32,158 bases of DNA. Source: Trueperaceae bacterium (lineage in GTDB: Bacteria > Deinococcota > Deinococci > Deinococcales > Trueperaceae). The notes under the pieces were generated by a model. It was not told where the DNA came from and made no database searches. It was given only the letters and a program-made list of their open reading frames with translations. Below, in pieces: positions 23,447 to 32,098 of this stretch (its first letter is position 1; each line of letters begins with the position of its first letter). The stretch lies in assembly GCA_007130855.1 (NCBI GenBank), contig SLRS01000128.1, positions 1 to 32,158 of the forward strand, in the 5' to 3' direction. The translations under genes and the position numbers were made by a program.

Positions 23447-23565
23447 GGCGTCTCGTCTCCTCTCGGACCCCCGACGAGCTGACGACGTACTGGCATGATA
23501 GACGACCGAGCGGTGCAACAGCAAAACGACCACGACCGGGCCGACTGGGCCCACGCGCCGGAGCG

Positions 23566-23619
23566 GGAACGCCGGCACGGGACCCGAGAACGCTTTCGGA
23601 ACGCTGGCCTCTCTAGGGT
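23566..23619 (+). promoter_or_regulatory. SARP-type activator site and promoter of the SnoaL-like gene
   Basis: Heptamers GGAACGC (23566-23572), AGAACGC (23587-23593) and GGAACGC (23598-23604); the last two are 11 bp apart. After 9 bp comes TAGGGT (23614-23619), a TANNNT -10. The position expected for a -35 (23591-23596, CGCTTT) is not a consensus hexamer. Known SARP sites are direct heptamers with 11-bp period, 8-10 bp upstream of the -10. The same layout recurs at 31052-31084. Confidence 0.65.
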
Positions 23620-23639
23620 CGGGCGGGAGGAGGTCATCC

Positions 23640-24149
23640 ATGCGCACATGGAAGCAGTCGATGCTACTCGCCAGCCTGTTCCTCTTGAGTTTCGTGATCA
23701 TGCCGCCGTTCGTCGTCGCACAGACGAGCGACGGCCTGCCAGAGGCGAGGGAGGGCACCTCGGCCGGCAGCCTCGCGGTCATGTTGGAGTTCATGGTCGA
23801 CCACGACCCCGCGTTCTACGCCGAGGACGCGGTGTTCCACGTCATGGCGATGCCGGAGCCGTACGTGGGCCGCGAGGCGATCGGCGCGGCGCTGGCGACG
23901 TTCTACGGCGGCGCCTTCACCGACACCCACGTCGAGCTCCGGACGATCCTGGCCGACGGCACGCGGGTCGTGCTGGAGTTCGTCTACAACGGCACCCACT
24001 CGGGCGAACTGATGGGGATGCCGGCGACCGGCCAACGCGTCAGGGTCCCGATGCTCGGCATCTACGAGATCGAGGGCGACCACATCCGCGAGGGCAGGCT
24101 GTACTACGACGCGGCGACGATGATGGCGCAGCTGCGCCCGACCGAGTGA
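23640..24149 (+). CDS. Secreted SnoaL-like/ketosteroid isomerase-like protein
   Basis: A 169-aa protein with a signal peptide (MLLASLFLLSFVIMPPFVVAQ, cleavage probably at VAQ near residue 28). The mature domain has the SnoaL-like pattern: FYAEDAVFHV, VGREAIGAALATFYGGAFTD, FVYNGTHSGELMGMPATGQR and IYEIEGDHIREGRLYYD. Such domains bind or isomerise hydrophobic small molecules; export is less usual for them. GGGAGGAGG precedes the ATG. The promoter carries the SARP-type repeats, and the divergent neighbour is a SARP-type regulator, so regulation by it or its paralogues is likely (inference). Confidence 0.85.
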   Translation: MRTWKQSMLLASLFLLSFVIMPPFVVAQTSDGLPEAREGTSAGSLAVMLEFMVDHDPAFYAEDAVFHVMAMPEPYVGREAIGAALATFYGGAFTDTHVELRTILADGTRVVLEFVYNGTHSGELMGMPATGQRVRVPMLGIYEIEGDHIREGRLYYDAATMMAQLRPTE

Positions 24150-24169
24150 GCGGACCGACCCGGGTCCGC
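24150..24169 (+). terminator. Hairpin after the SnoaL-like gene
   Basis: GCGGACC and GGTCCGC, 7-bp arms with a 6-base loop, directly after the stop codon. There is no T-run. A longer stem follows at 24235-24284. Confidence 0.4.
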
Positions 24170-24234
24170 CCTGCTGGAGACGAACACCTACGAACATAGC
24201 CGTCGGCAGGTGATCCCGCCCGCGGCCCTGAACG

Positions 24235-24284
24235 CGAGGGCGAGCGCGCCCCTTCAGCTACGTGCCGGAGCGCGCTCGCCCTCG
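24235..24284 (+). terminator. Long 15-bp-stem inverted repeat
   Basis: CGAGGGCGAGCGCGC (24235-24249) and its perfect complement (24270-24284) enclose a 20-base loop. It lies between the SnoaL-like gene and regulator copy B. It probably insulates the two transcripts; the large loop leaves room for another role in the leader of copy B if transcription enters from upstream. Confidence 0.5.
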
Positions 24285-24382
24285 AGGGCCTCGCACCCGA
24301 TGCACGACCCCGCCTCGAGCCCTATGATCAGGCATCAGCAGCACTGTCGTGGCGACCCGGCCGGTGGAGGGAGAGGGGTCCC

Positions 24383-27300
24383 GTGGCGACGCTTCTCTTC
24401 CGCCTGCTCGGCGGGCTCCGCATCGAGCGCGACGGTGCCGCGGTCGAGTTGGGTCCGCAGCGGGCCAGGGGGCTGGTCGCCTACCTCCTCGTCCACCGGG
24501 ACCGACCGCACCCCCGTGCGCGTCTTGCCTACGTCCTGTGGCCCGAGTCGAACGAGGCGCAAGCCCGGACCAACCTGCGCAAGACGCTCCATCAGGTCCG
24601 TCGGTCGCTGCCCGAGGCGGAGGGGCTCGTCGTCCTGGATGCCCAGGCGCTGACCTGGCGGCCGGAAGCCGAGTTCGAGCTCGACGTGGCGCGGTTCGAC
24701 GAGGCAGTCGAGCGCGCCCAACGGGCCGAGGCGGCGGGCGAGCTGGCCCTGGAGCGGGAGCACCTCGAGGCCGCGGCCAACCTCTACCGCGGCGACCTGC
24801 TGCCGGAGCTGTACGACGACTGGCTCGAGACCGAAAGGGAGCGCCTGCACCAGCGCTTCGGCCACGTCCTCGAGCGGCTCGTCGACGTGCTCTGGCTGCA
24901 GCGCGACGACCGCGCGGCCGTCGACTACGCCCAGCGGCTCGTGCAGCACGACCCCCTGGTGGAGTCCAGCTACCGTCAGCTGATGCGACTGCACGCCCGC
25001 TCGGGTGAGCGGGCGAAGGCGCTGCACGTCTACCACCGCTGCGCTTCGATCCTCCAGGAGCAGCTGCGGATCGCCCCCGGCGAGGAGACCACAGAACGCT
25101 ACGAGGACGTGCTGCGGCTCGAACCCGAAGCTGGGATGGACGCAGCGAACGCGTCACACGCTCCCGGCCCCGCCTTGATCGCCGACGCCCCGCTCGTCGG
25201 TCGGCGATCCGAGTTGGGCCAGCTCCAAGCCGTCTGGGACCAGGCGCACGGCCGGCCGCGGCTCGTGCTCGTGACCGGCGACTCCGGCATCGGCAAGACG
25301 CGGCTGGTCGAGGAGTTCACCGGAGCGTTCAGGCGCGAGGCGGCTGTCATCGCCACGCGCTGCTACGCCACCGAACGCTCGCTCGCCTTCACGCCGCTGA
25401 TCACGCTGCTGCGCACCCCCGTCGTCAGGAACGCACTGCACGACCTCGAGCCCGTCTGGCGCCGCGAGTTGAGCCGGTTGCTCCCCGAGCTCGAGGACGA
25501 CGCGACCGGAGCTCCGAGCCCCCTGACCGAGGGTTGGCAGCGCCGGCGGCTCTTCGAGGCGCTCGCGCACGCGGTGCTGGCAACGCAGCCGCTGCTGGTG
25601 TTCATCGACGACGTGCAGTGGTGTGACGGCGACAGCCTCGACTGGCTCCACTACCTGCTGCACCTCGAGACCGGCGTCCGGTTGATGCTGGTGGCGACGG
25701 CCAGGACGCACGAACTCGACGCCTACGCTCGGCTCGGCGGGCTCCTGGAGGATCTCGAGCGCGACGGGCTGCTGACACGCATCGAGCTCGCGCCGCTCAG
25801 CGAGGCGGACACCATGCACCTCGCGCGCAGTCTGCATCAGCGCGAACCCGAGCCGGAAGCGCTCGCCGCGCTCGTCGCGGAGACGGAAGGAAACCCCCTG
25901 TTCGTCGTGGAGATGGTGCGAGAAGGAGCCCTCGCCACGAGCCCAGCGGCGATCGCAGGCGAGGGGCGCCAAGTCACGGCCCTGCCCCGGAAGGTACGCG
26001 CCGTGATCGCCTCGCGCCTGGAGCGGCTGTGCGCACCGACCTCGGAGCTGTTGGGGATGGCAGCAGTGATCGGGCACGACTTCGACTTCGATCTGCTGGT
26101 GCAGGTGAGCCGACTGCCCGAAGACGTGGTGGTGAAGTGCCTCGACGAGCTCTGGCGCGGCCGCATCGTGCGCGAGCTCCGCGCTGGTCAGTACGACTTC
26201 AGCCACGACAAGCTGCGCGAGGTGGCCTATGGCGAGCTGAGCCTGACCCGCCGGAGGCTCTTGCACCGCTACACGGCCGAAGCACTGGAAGGGCTCGACC
26301 TCGGCGAGCGCGAGGGCGTGCACGCACAGATCGCCTACCACTACGACCGCGCCGGCTACGCCGAGCGGGCCATCGCGCACTACCAGCAGGCCGCCGCCGC
26401 GGCGCGGAGCCTCTACGCCCACGAGGAAGCGCGCTTGTCCTACCAGCGCGGCCTGGAGCTCGTCGACGAGACGCCGACGACTGCCGTGCTGGCGAGCTGG
26501 CGGCGCGTCGCCGCTGGGGAGCTCGAGGAGGGCCTCGGCGACATCCTCGGCCTCAAGGGTCTTCACGAGGACGCCAGGGAGCGCTTCGAACGCGCGCTCG
26601 AGCACCGCAGCGGCGAACGGATCGCCTGCGCCCGGCTCTGGCGCAGGATCGGCCTGGCGTGGACGGCGCGGTGCCGTTACGACGAGGCAGCCCAGGCCTA
26701 CTCGTCGGCCGAAGCGGTGCTCGACAGCGCAGACGCGGCGGCCGACGCCGACTACTGGCGTGAGTGGATCGACATCCGCCTCGAGCGCAGCACCCTGTAC
26801 TACTGGCAACTCGACTGGCGCGAGTGCGGAGGCGTGCTCGAGTCCATGGAGCAGGTCGCCATGCAGCATGCGACGCCACTGCAGCGCGGCAGGTACTTCA
26901 CCGCCCTCGCCAATCAGCACTTCACCCTGAACCGCTGGACCATGGCAGCCGAGGGCGTGGAGTACATGCGCGCTGCGCTCGCCGGGGCCGAGGATTCGGG
27001 CTCCCTGGCCGACATCGCCACGGCTCGCTTCGCCCTGGGGTTCGCTCACCTCTGGCACGGGGACCTGGTACCTGCCGCGGAGCAGCTCGCGGCGGCCCTC
27101 TCGATGAGCGAATCAATGGGCAACTCGGTGCTCAGAGCCCGGATCCTGACGTACCTCTGCTTCCTCCACCGCCGGCGCGGCGACGCTGCGGGGACGCAGC
27201 GCTACGCCGACGAGGGCTTGGCCGCCGCGCGCGCGCTGGCGATGCCCGAGTACGTCGGCGCCGCACACGGTCACCTGGCGTGGCTGGCGTATCGACGCGA

Positions 27301-27598
27301 GGACCGCGGGGCCTGCCTCGGCGAGGGCAGCGCGGCGCTGCGGAGTTGGGAGACGGGGCAACGCTATACCTTGCAGTGGTGCGCGCGCCTGCCGCTCCTC
27401 GCAGTGAACCTGACGCAGGACCGGCTGAGCGAGGCCGTGTCGAACGCGGCCGCCATGCTCGAGCTCTCCCAGCAACGCCTACCGGACGACCTCACGGAGG
27501 CGCTCGGGTGTGCCGTACTGGACGGAGCCGAACCGGACGCGGTGCGATCAGCGCTCGAGCGGGCGGTCGCCCTGGCCGTAGCTGCGAGGCTGCTGTGA
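24383..27598 (+). CDS. Large SARP/AfsR-like regulator, copy B
   Basis: A 1071-aa protein with the same order as copy A. The winged helix starts at FRLLGGLRIERDGAAVELG and contains RTNLRKTLHQVRRSLPEAEG. The BTAD follows to about residue 250 (LYRGDLLPELYDDWLETERE, LVQHDPLVESSYRQLMRLHA). The ATPase has Walker A GDSGIGKT at 299-306 and Walker B LLVFIDDVQWCD from 404. The TPR-like C-terminal half contains YDFSHDKLREVAYGELSLTR. It starts at GTG after GGAGGGAGAGGGG. A TATGAT (24323-24328) may be its -10. It is much more similar to copy C than to copy A, including the ribosome site and first codons, which marks a tandem duplication. Confidence 0.9.
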   Translation: MATLLFRLLGGLRIERDGAAVELGPQRARGLVAYLLVHRDRPHPRARLAYVLWPESNEAQARTNLRKTLHQVRRSLPEAEGLVVLDAQALTWRPEAEFELDVARFDEAVERAQRAEAAGELALEREHLEAAANLYRGDLLPELYDDWLETERERLHQRFGHVLERLVDVLWLQRDDRAAVDYAQRLVQHDPLVESSYRQLMRLHARSGERAKALHVYHRCASILQEQLRIAPGEETTERYEDVLRLEPEAGMDAANASHAPGPALIADAPLVGRRSELGQLQAVWDQAHGRPRLVLVTGDSGIGKTRLVEEFTGAFRREAAVIATRCYATERSLAFTPLITLLRTPVVRNALHDLEPVWRRELSRLLPELEDDATGAPSPLTEGWQRRRLFEALAHAVLATQPLLVFIDDVQWCDGDSLDWLHYLLHLETGVRLMLVATARTHELDAYARLGGLLEDLERDGLLTRIELAPLSEADTMHLARSLHQREPEPEALAALVAETEGNPLFVVEMVREGALATSPAAIAGEGRQVTALPRKVRAVIASRLERLCAPTSELLGMAAVIGHDFDFDLLVQVSRLPEDVVVKCLDELWRGRIVRELRAGQYDFSHDKLREVAYGELSLTRRRLLHRYTAEALEGLDLGEREGVHAQIAYHYDRAGYAERAIAHYQQAAAAARSLYAHEEARLSYQRGLELVDETPTTAVLASWRRVAAGELEEGLGDILGLKGLHEDARERFERALEHRSGERIACARLWRRIGLAWTARCRYDEAAQAYSSAEAVLDSADAAADADYWREWIDIRLERSTLYYWQLDWRECGGVLESMEQVAMQHATPLQRGRYFTALANQHFTLNRWTMAAEGVEYMRAALAGAEDSGSLADIATARFALGFAHLWHGDLVPAAEQLAAALSMSESMGNSVLRARILTYLCFLHRRRGDAAGTQRYADEGLAAARALAMPEYVGAAHGHLAWLAYRREDRGACLGEGSAALRSWETGQRYTLQWCARLPLLAVNLTQDRLSEAVSNAAAMLELSQQRLPDDLTEALGCAVLDGAEPDAVRSALERAVALAVAARLL

Positions 27599-27780
27599 GC
27601 GGCGCCTCGACGCCGCAGGCCACTCCGGCGCGCGCGACGGCGACGACATGGTCGCGCCCGACCCCTGTGGGGCACGCTCGTCGTCTCAGTCGTCACCACG
27701 GACACAACCGACCGCTCCACCTGCCACAATGGCCGGCACGACCAGCGTGACGGCCCGGGCCAGCGGAGGGAGGGGATCCC

Positions 27781-30700
27781 GTGGCGACGCTTCGCTTCCG
27801 CCTGCTCGGTGGGCTCCGGATCGAGCGGAGCGGAGCCGCGGCCGAGCTCGATCCCCCGCGCGCGCGAGTCCTCGCCGCCTACCTCCTCGTGCACCGCGAC
27901 CGCCCGCACCCCCGTGCCCATCTCGCCTACACGCTGTGGCCCGAGTCGGACGAGGCGCAAGCCCGGACCAACCTGCGCAAGACGCTCCACCAGCTCCGTC
28001 GCTCGCTGCCCGACGTGGAAGGGCTCCTCGCCATCGACGCTCGAGCGCTGCGGTGGCGATCCGAGGCCGAACTCGAACTCGACGTGGCGCGGTTCGAGGA
28101 GTCGATCGAGCGCGCTCGGCTCGCCGAAGCAGCGGGTGAGCTCGACGTCGAGCGCGAGCACCTCGAGGCGGCAGCCGGCCTCTATCGCGGGGACCTCTTG
28201 CCGGAGATCTACGAGGACTGGCTCGAGCACGAGCGGGAGCGCCTCCGCGAGCGCTTCGGTCACGTCCTGGAGCGGCTCCTCGACGTGCTCTGGCTGCAGC
28301 GCGACGACCGCGCTGCGGTCGGCTACGCCCAGCGGCTCGTGCAGCACGATCCACTGGTAGAGTCCAGCTACCGTCAGCTGATGCGATTGCATGCCCGCTC
28401 GGGAGAGCGGGCGAAGGCGCTGCACGTCTACCACCGCTGCGCCTCCGTGCTCCACGAACAGCTGCGGATGACGCCCAGCGAGGAGACCGTCGCGCTCTAC
28501 GAGGACGTGCTGCGGCTGGAACCCGAAAGTGGAATGCCCGAGACGAGAGCGCCGGTTGGAGTGGGTTCAGCCGTGGTCTCCGAAGCGCCGCTCGTCGGTC
28601 GCCGCCGCGAGTTGAGCCGGCTGCGAGCCGCCTGGGCCGAGGCGCGCGGTGGGAGGCCGGGGCTGGTGTTCGTCACCGGCGACTCCGGAATCGGCAAGAC
28701 GCGGCTGGTCGAGGACTTCGCTCGGACGCTCCCGAGGCACGAGGCGGCGGTCGTCGCCACGCACTGCCACGCGACCGGGGACTCGCTCGCCTTCGCGCCG
28801 CTCATCGCGCTGCTGCGCACTCCGGTCCTCAGGAGCGCCCTGCAGGACCTCGAGCCCGTGTGGCGGCTGGAGGCGGGCCGCCTGCTCCCCGAGCTCGACG
28901 ACGAGGCGACCCGTGCCACTGGCCCATTGACCGAGGGTTGGCAACGCCGGCGGCTCTTCGAAGCGCTCTCCCACGCCATGCTCGCCAGCCAGCCGCTGAT
29001 CGCGTTCGTCGACGACGTGCACTGGTGCGACGGCGACACCCTCGACTGGCTCCACTACCTGCTGCGGTTCGGCACCAGCGCTCGGTTCATGCTGGTCTTG
29101 ACGGCCCGCACGCACGAGCTCGACGCCAGAGCGCGGCTCCGGGGCATCCTCGAGGATCTCGAGCGCGACGCGCTCGTGACTCGAATCGAGCTGGCCCCCC
29201 TCGCCGTGGAGGAGACCATGACCCTCGCACGCAGTCTGCACCAGCACGACCCCGAGCCGGAGGCGCTCGCCGCGCTCGTCGACCAGACCGAGGGCAACCC
29301 CCTGTTCGTGGTCGAGATGGTGCGAGAAGGTGCGCTCGCCACGAGCACTCCGGCGATCGCACGCGCGGAGCGACCGGCTACGACCTTGCCCCGGAGGCTG
29401 CGCGCCGTGATCGCCTCGCGCCTGGAACGCCTGAGTGCCGGCAGCTCCGAACTGCTGGGCATGGCCGCGGTCATCGGGCGCGAGTTCGACTTCGACCTGC
29501 TCGTGCAGGTGAGCCGCCGGGACGAAGACGCGGTGGTCACGAGCCTCGACGAGCTCTGGAGAAGGCGCATCGTGCGCGAACTCGGTGCCGGCCAGTACGA
29601 CTTCAGCCACGACAAGCTGCGCGAGGTGGCCTACGGCGAGTTGAGCCTGACGCGCCGGAAACTGCTGCACCGCTACACGGCCGAAGCGCTCGAAGCACTC
29701 GATGCCGGCGAGCGCGAGGGGGTGCACGGCCAGATCGCCTTCCACTACGACCGTGCCGGCTACGCCGAGCGTGCCATCGTGCACTACCAGCGGACGGCAG
29801 AAGCGGCACGGAGCCTCTATGCCCACGAAGAGGCGCTCTTCTCCTACCGACGCGGCCTGGAACTGGTCGACGAGCTGCCGGTGACGACCGCCCTCGAGCC
29901 CTGGCGGCGCCTCGTCGCTGGGGAGTTCGAGGAGGGCCGCGGCGACATCATCGCCCTACAGGGGCTGCACCAGGACGCTAGCGAGCGCTTCGAGCGCGCG
30001 CTCGAGTATCGCAGTGGCGACGCGATCACCTGCGCCCGGCTCTGGCGCAAGATCGGCCTGAGTCGGACGGCGCAGTACCGCTACGACGAGGCCCTGGGGG
30101 CATTCGAGGCGGCGGAAGCGGCGCTCGGCACTGCGGCGGCGGCGGCGGACGAGGCCTGGTGGCGGGAGTGGATCGACATCCGCCTCGAGCGCAGCGCCCT
30201 GTACTACTGGCAACTCGACTGGCGCGAGTGCGGACGCTTGCTCGTGTCCATGGAGCACGACGTCACCCGGCATGCGGCCGCGCTGCAGCGCGGCCGGTAC
30301 TTCAGCGCCCTGGCCAACAAGGACTTCGCTCAGCACCGCTGCACCGTTTCGGCCCAGCGTCTGGAGTACTCCCGCTCAGCGCTCGCCGCGGTCGAGGAGT
30401 CGGGTTCCATCCCCGCCATCGCCACGGCGCGGTTCAGCCTCGGGTTCGCCTACCTCTGGCACGGTGACCTCGAGCAGGCCACCGAGCAGCTCGAGGCGGC
30501 TCTCGCGATGAGCGAATCGATCGGCAACGTGGTGCTCAGAACCCGTTGCCTGACCTACCTCGCCTTCGTCCACCGCAAGCGCGGCGACACTGCGGCAACG
30601 CAGCGTTACGCCGACGAAGGCCTCGCCGCCGCCCGCGCGCTGACGATGCCCGAGTACGTCGGCGTCGCCCACGGTCACCTGGCGTGGCTGGCGTGGCGAC

Positions 30701-31002
30701 GCGAGAAGCACGGAGCCTCGCGGCGTGAGGGCCGTGCTGCGCTGCGGAGTTGGGCGACGGGGCAACGCTACCCCTTGCAGTGGTGTGCACGCCTGCCGCT
30801 CATTGCGGTGAGCCTGCTCCAGGATCGACTGAGCGAGGCCGTGTCGAACGCGGCGGCACTGCTCGAGCCCTTCCAGCAACGCCTGCCCGACGACCTCACC
30901 GAGGCGCTGGAGTGCGCCGTGCGGGCCGAAGCCGATCCGGGCGCGGCTCGATCGGCGCTCGAGCGCGCGGTCGCCCTGGCCGTAGGCGCACGGCTGCTCT
31001 GA
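27781..31002 (+). CDS. Large SARP/AfsR-like regulator, copy C
   Basis: A 1073-aa tandem paralogue of copy B, 182 bases downstream in the same direction. Winged helix from FRLLGGLRIERSGAAAELD; BTAD with LYRGDLLPEIYEDWLEHERE; Walker A GDSGIGKT at 300-307; Walker B ending FVDDVHWCD (DD at 411-412); the TPR-like C-terminus ends AVALAVGARLL, as copy B ends AVALAVAARLL. GTG follows GGAGGGAGGGGATCCC, the same leader as copy B. Differences from copy B are spread over the gene, denser in the linker after the BTAD (residues about 250-265) and in the TPR part. All motifs needed for ATP and DNA binding are intact in both copies. A CACAAT near 27734-27739 may be its -10. It lies next to the NmrA-like gene, a likely target. 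Confidence 0.9.
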   Translation: MATLRFRLLGGLRIERSGAAAELDPPRARVLAAYLLVHRDRPHPRAHLAYTLWPESDEAQARTNLRKTLHQLRRSLPDVEGLLAIDARALRWRSEAELELDVARFEESIERARLAEAAGELDVEREHLEAAAGLYRGDLLPEIYEDWLEHERERLRERFGHVLERLLDVLWLQRDDRAAVGYAQRLVQHDPLVESSYRQLMRLHARSGERAKALHVYHRCASVLHEQLRMTPSEETVALYEDVLRLEPESGMPETRAPVGVGSAVVSEAPLVGRRRELSRLRAAWAEARGGRPGLVFVTGDSGIGKTRLVEDFARTLPRHEAAVVATHCHATGDSLAFAPLIALLRTPVLRSALQDLEPVWRLEAGRLLPELDDEATRATGPLTEGWQRRRLFEALSHAMLASQPLIAFVDDVHWCDGDTLDWLHYLLRFGTSARFMLVLTARTHELDARARLRGILEDLERDALVTRIELAPLAVEETMTLARSLHQHDPEPEALAALVDQTEGNPLFVVEMVREGALATSTPAIARAERPATTLPRRLRAVIASRLERLSAGSSELLGMAAVIGREFDFDLLVQVSRRDEDAVVTSLDELWRRRIVRELGAGQYDFSHDKLREVAYGELSLTRRKLLHRYTAEALEALDAGEREGVHGQIAFHYDRAGYAERAIVHYQRTAEAARSLYAHEEALFSYRRGLELVDELPVTTALEPWRRLVAGEFEEGRGDIIALQGLHQDASERFERALEYRSGDAITCARLWRKIGLSRTAQYRYDEALGAFEAAEAALGTAAAAADEAWWREWIDIRLERSALYYWQLDWRECGRLLVSMEHDVTRHAAALQRGRYFSALANKDFAQHRCTVSAQRLEYSRSALAAVEESGSIPAIATARFSLGFAYLWHGDLEQATEQLEAALAMSESIGNVVLRTRCLTYLAFVHRKRGDTAATQRYADEGLAAARALTMPEYVGVAHGHLAWLAWRREKHGASRREGRAALRSWATGQRYPLQWCARLPLIAVSLLQDRLSEAVSNAAALLEPFQQRLPDDLTEALECAVRAEADPGAARSALERAVALAVGARLL

Positions 31003-31051
31003 CCGGCGTCCGCAACCCCGGGCAACCCCGCGCCGACGTAGCCTGGGACCG

Positions 31052-31084
31052 GGAACGCTTTCGGAACGGCGCTCGACCTAGGCT
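31052..31084 (+). promoter_or_regulatory. SARP-type activator site and promoter of the NmrA-like gene
   Basis: GGAACGC (31052-31058) and GGAACGG (31063-31069) are 11 bp apart. After 9 bp comes TAGGCT (31079-31084). The hexamer 17 bp upstream of the -10 is CGCTTT, identical to the SnoaL-like promoter and unlike a -35. The 16 bases GAACGCTTTCGGAACG are identical at both sites, and GGGACC precedes both. Confidence 0.65.
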
Positions 31085-31138
31085 CACGACCAACGTAGGG
31101 CGGCTCCCTCGACTCGAGCCGTCTCATGGAGGTGGAGC

Positions 31139-32098
31139 ATGATCCTGGTCGTCGGCGGTACCGGCCAGCTCGGGACGAGGGTGACCGAGAAGCTGCTCGC
31201 AGAAGGCAAGCGGGTGCGCGTCATGACGAGGACGCCAGAGAACGGAAGGACCCTCACCGACTTGGGCGCCGCAGTGGTCGGCGGCGACCTGCGCGATCAG
31301 GACTCGATCAGGCGCGCCTGTGACGGCGTCGAGCGCGTGGTCGCCTCGGCGCACGCGCTCACCGGCAAGGGAGGCAACGATCCGCGTTCCGTCGACGACG
31401 CCGGCAACCGCCGCCTCATCGACGCCGCCCTCGGGGCCAGGGTCAGCCACTTCGTCTTCGTCTCGGCCCTCGGCGCGGCACCGCGACACCCGCTCGAGTT
31501 CTACCGCATCAAGCACCGGATCGAAACCCGGCTCGCCGAAAGCGGGCTGAGCTACACCGTCCTCCGTCCACCGGCCTTCATGGAGACCTGGGCCGGCCTG
31601 ATCGGCGACTCCATCATCGCGCGCGGGAAGACCACGATCTTCGGGCCGGGCCGCAACCCCATCAACTTCATGGCGGTCGACGACCTCGCCCACTACGTGC
31701 TGCTCGCCCTCTACCACCCGGGGGCGCGCAACCGCGTCATCGAGATCGGCGGGCCCGAGAACCTCTCGGCCGTAGAGGTCGCCGAGACGTTCGAGCGCGT
31801 GACTGGCCGCCGCGCCAAGCGGTCGCACGTGCCGCTGCCGGTGCTGCGTGTCATGAGTGCCCTATTGCGCCCCATCGACGGAGCCGCGAGCCGGCTCATG
31901 GCCGCCGCCGTCCACCTCAACAGCAGCGATCAGACGTTCGACGCCTCACGCACGCTCGCCGAGTTCCCACTCCGGTTGACGCGCCTCGAAGAGCTCGCGC
32001 AGCGTCGCTACCGCCTCGCACGCGAAGCGGCCGTGGCGGGCGACTCCCCGGCCGATACCGGCCCGCGGCCGAGCACCGCTCCGACCCAGCGGTCGTAG
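31139..32098 (+). CDS. NmrA-like/atypical SDR NAD(P)-binding protein
   Basis: A 319-aa Rossmann-fold protein starting MILVVGGTGQLG, with the dinucleotide motif GGTGQLG at residues 6-12 and an Arg (VMTRTPE) after the second strand that suggests NADP(H). HFVFVSALGA, FYRIKHRIETRLAESGLSYT and VLRPPAFMETW are typical of NmrA-like oxidoreductases or redox sensors; the classical SDR Tyr-x3-Lys is present as YRIKH with altered spacing. The C-terminal 20 residues are Pro/Thr-rich and probably disordered. GGAGGTGGAG precedes the ATG. Its promoter carries the SARP-type repeats. It may reduce a small molecule or sense redox state; the substrate is unknown. Confidence 0.88.
   Translation: MILVVGGTGQLGTRVTEKLLAEGKRVRVMTRTPENGRTLTDLGAAVVGGDLRDQDSIRRACDGVERVVASAHALTGKGGNDPRSVDDAGNRRLIDAALGARVSHFVFVSALGAAPRHPLEFYRIKHRIETRLAESGLSYTVLRPPAFMETWAGLIGDSIIARGKTTIFGPGRNPINFMAVDDLAHYVLLALYHPGARNRVIEIGGPENLSAVEVAETFERVTGRRAKRSHVPLPVLRVMSALLRPIDGAASRLMAAAVHLNSSDQTFDASRTLAEFPLRLTRLEELAQRRYRLAREAAVAGDSPADTGPRPSTAPTQRS

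Noticed and set aside
23598-23619. GGAAC as an ECF sigma factor -35 element
   Set aside because: ECF promoters need about 16-17 bases between -35 and -10. Here the distances are about 10 or 20, while the 11-bp repeat and 9-bp gap fit SARP sites.
23447-23794. N-terminal extension of regulator copy A
   Set aside because: It is antisense to the SnoaL-like gene and its promoter, has no domain similarity, and copies B and C begin at the equivalent of 23446/23443.
31003-31045. CAACCCCG direct repeat after copy C
   Set aside because: Only 8 bases repeated twice in GC-rich DNA; no symmetry or position suggesting function.
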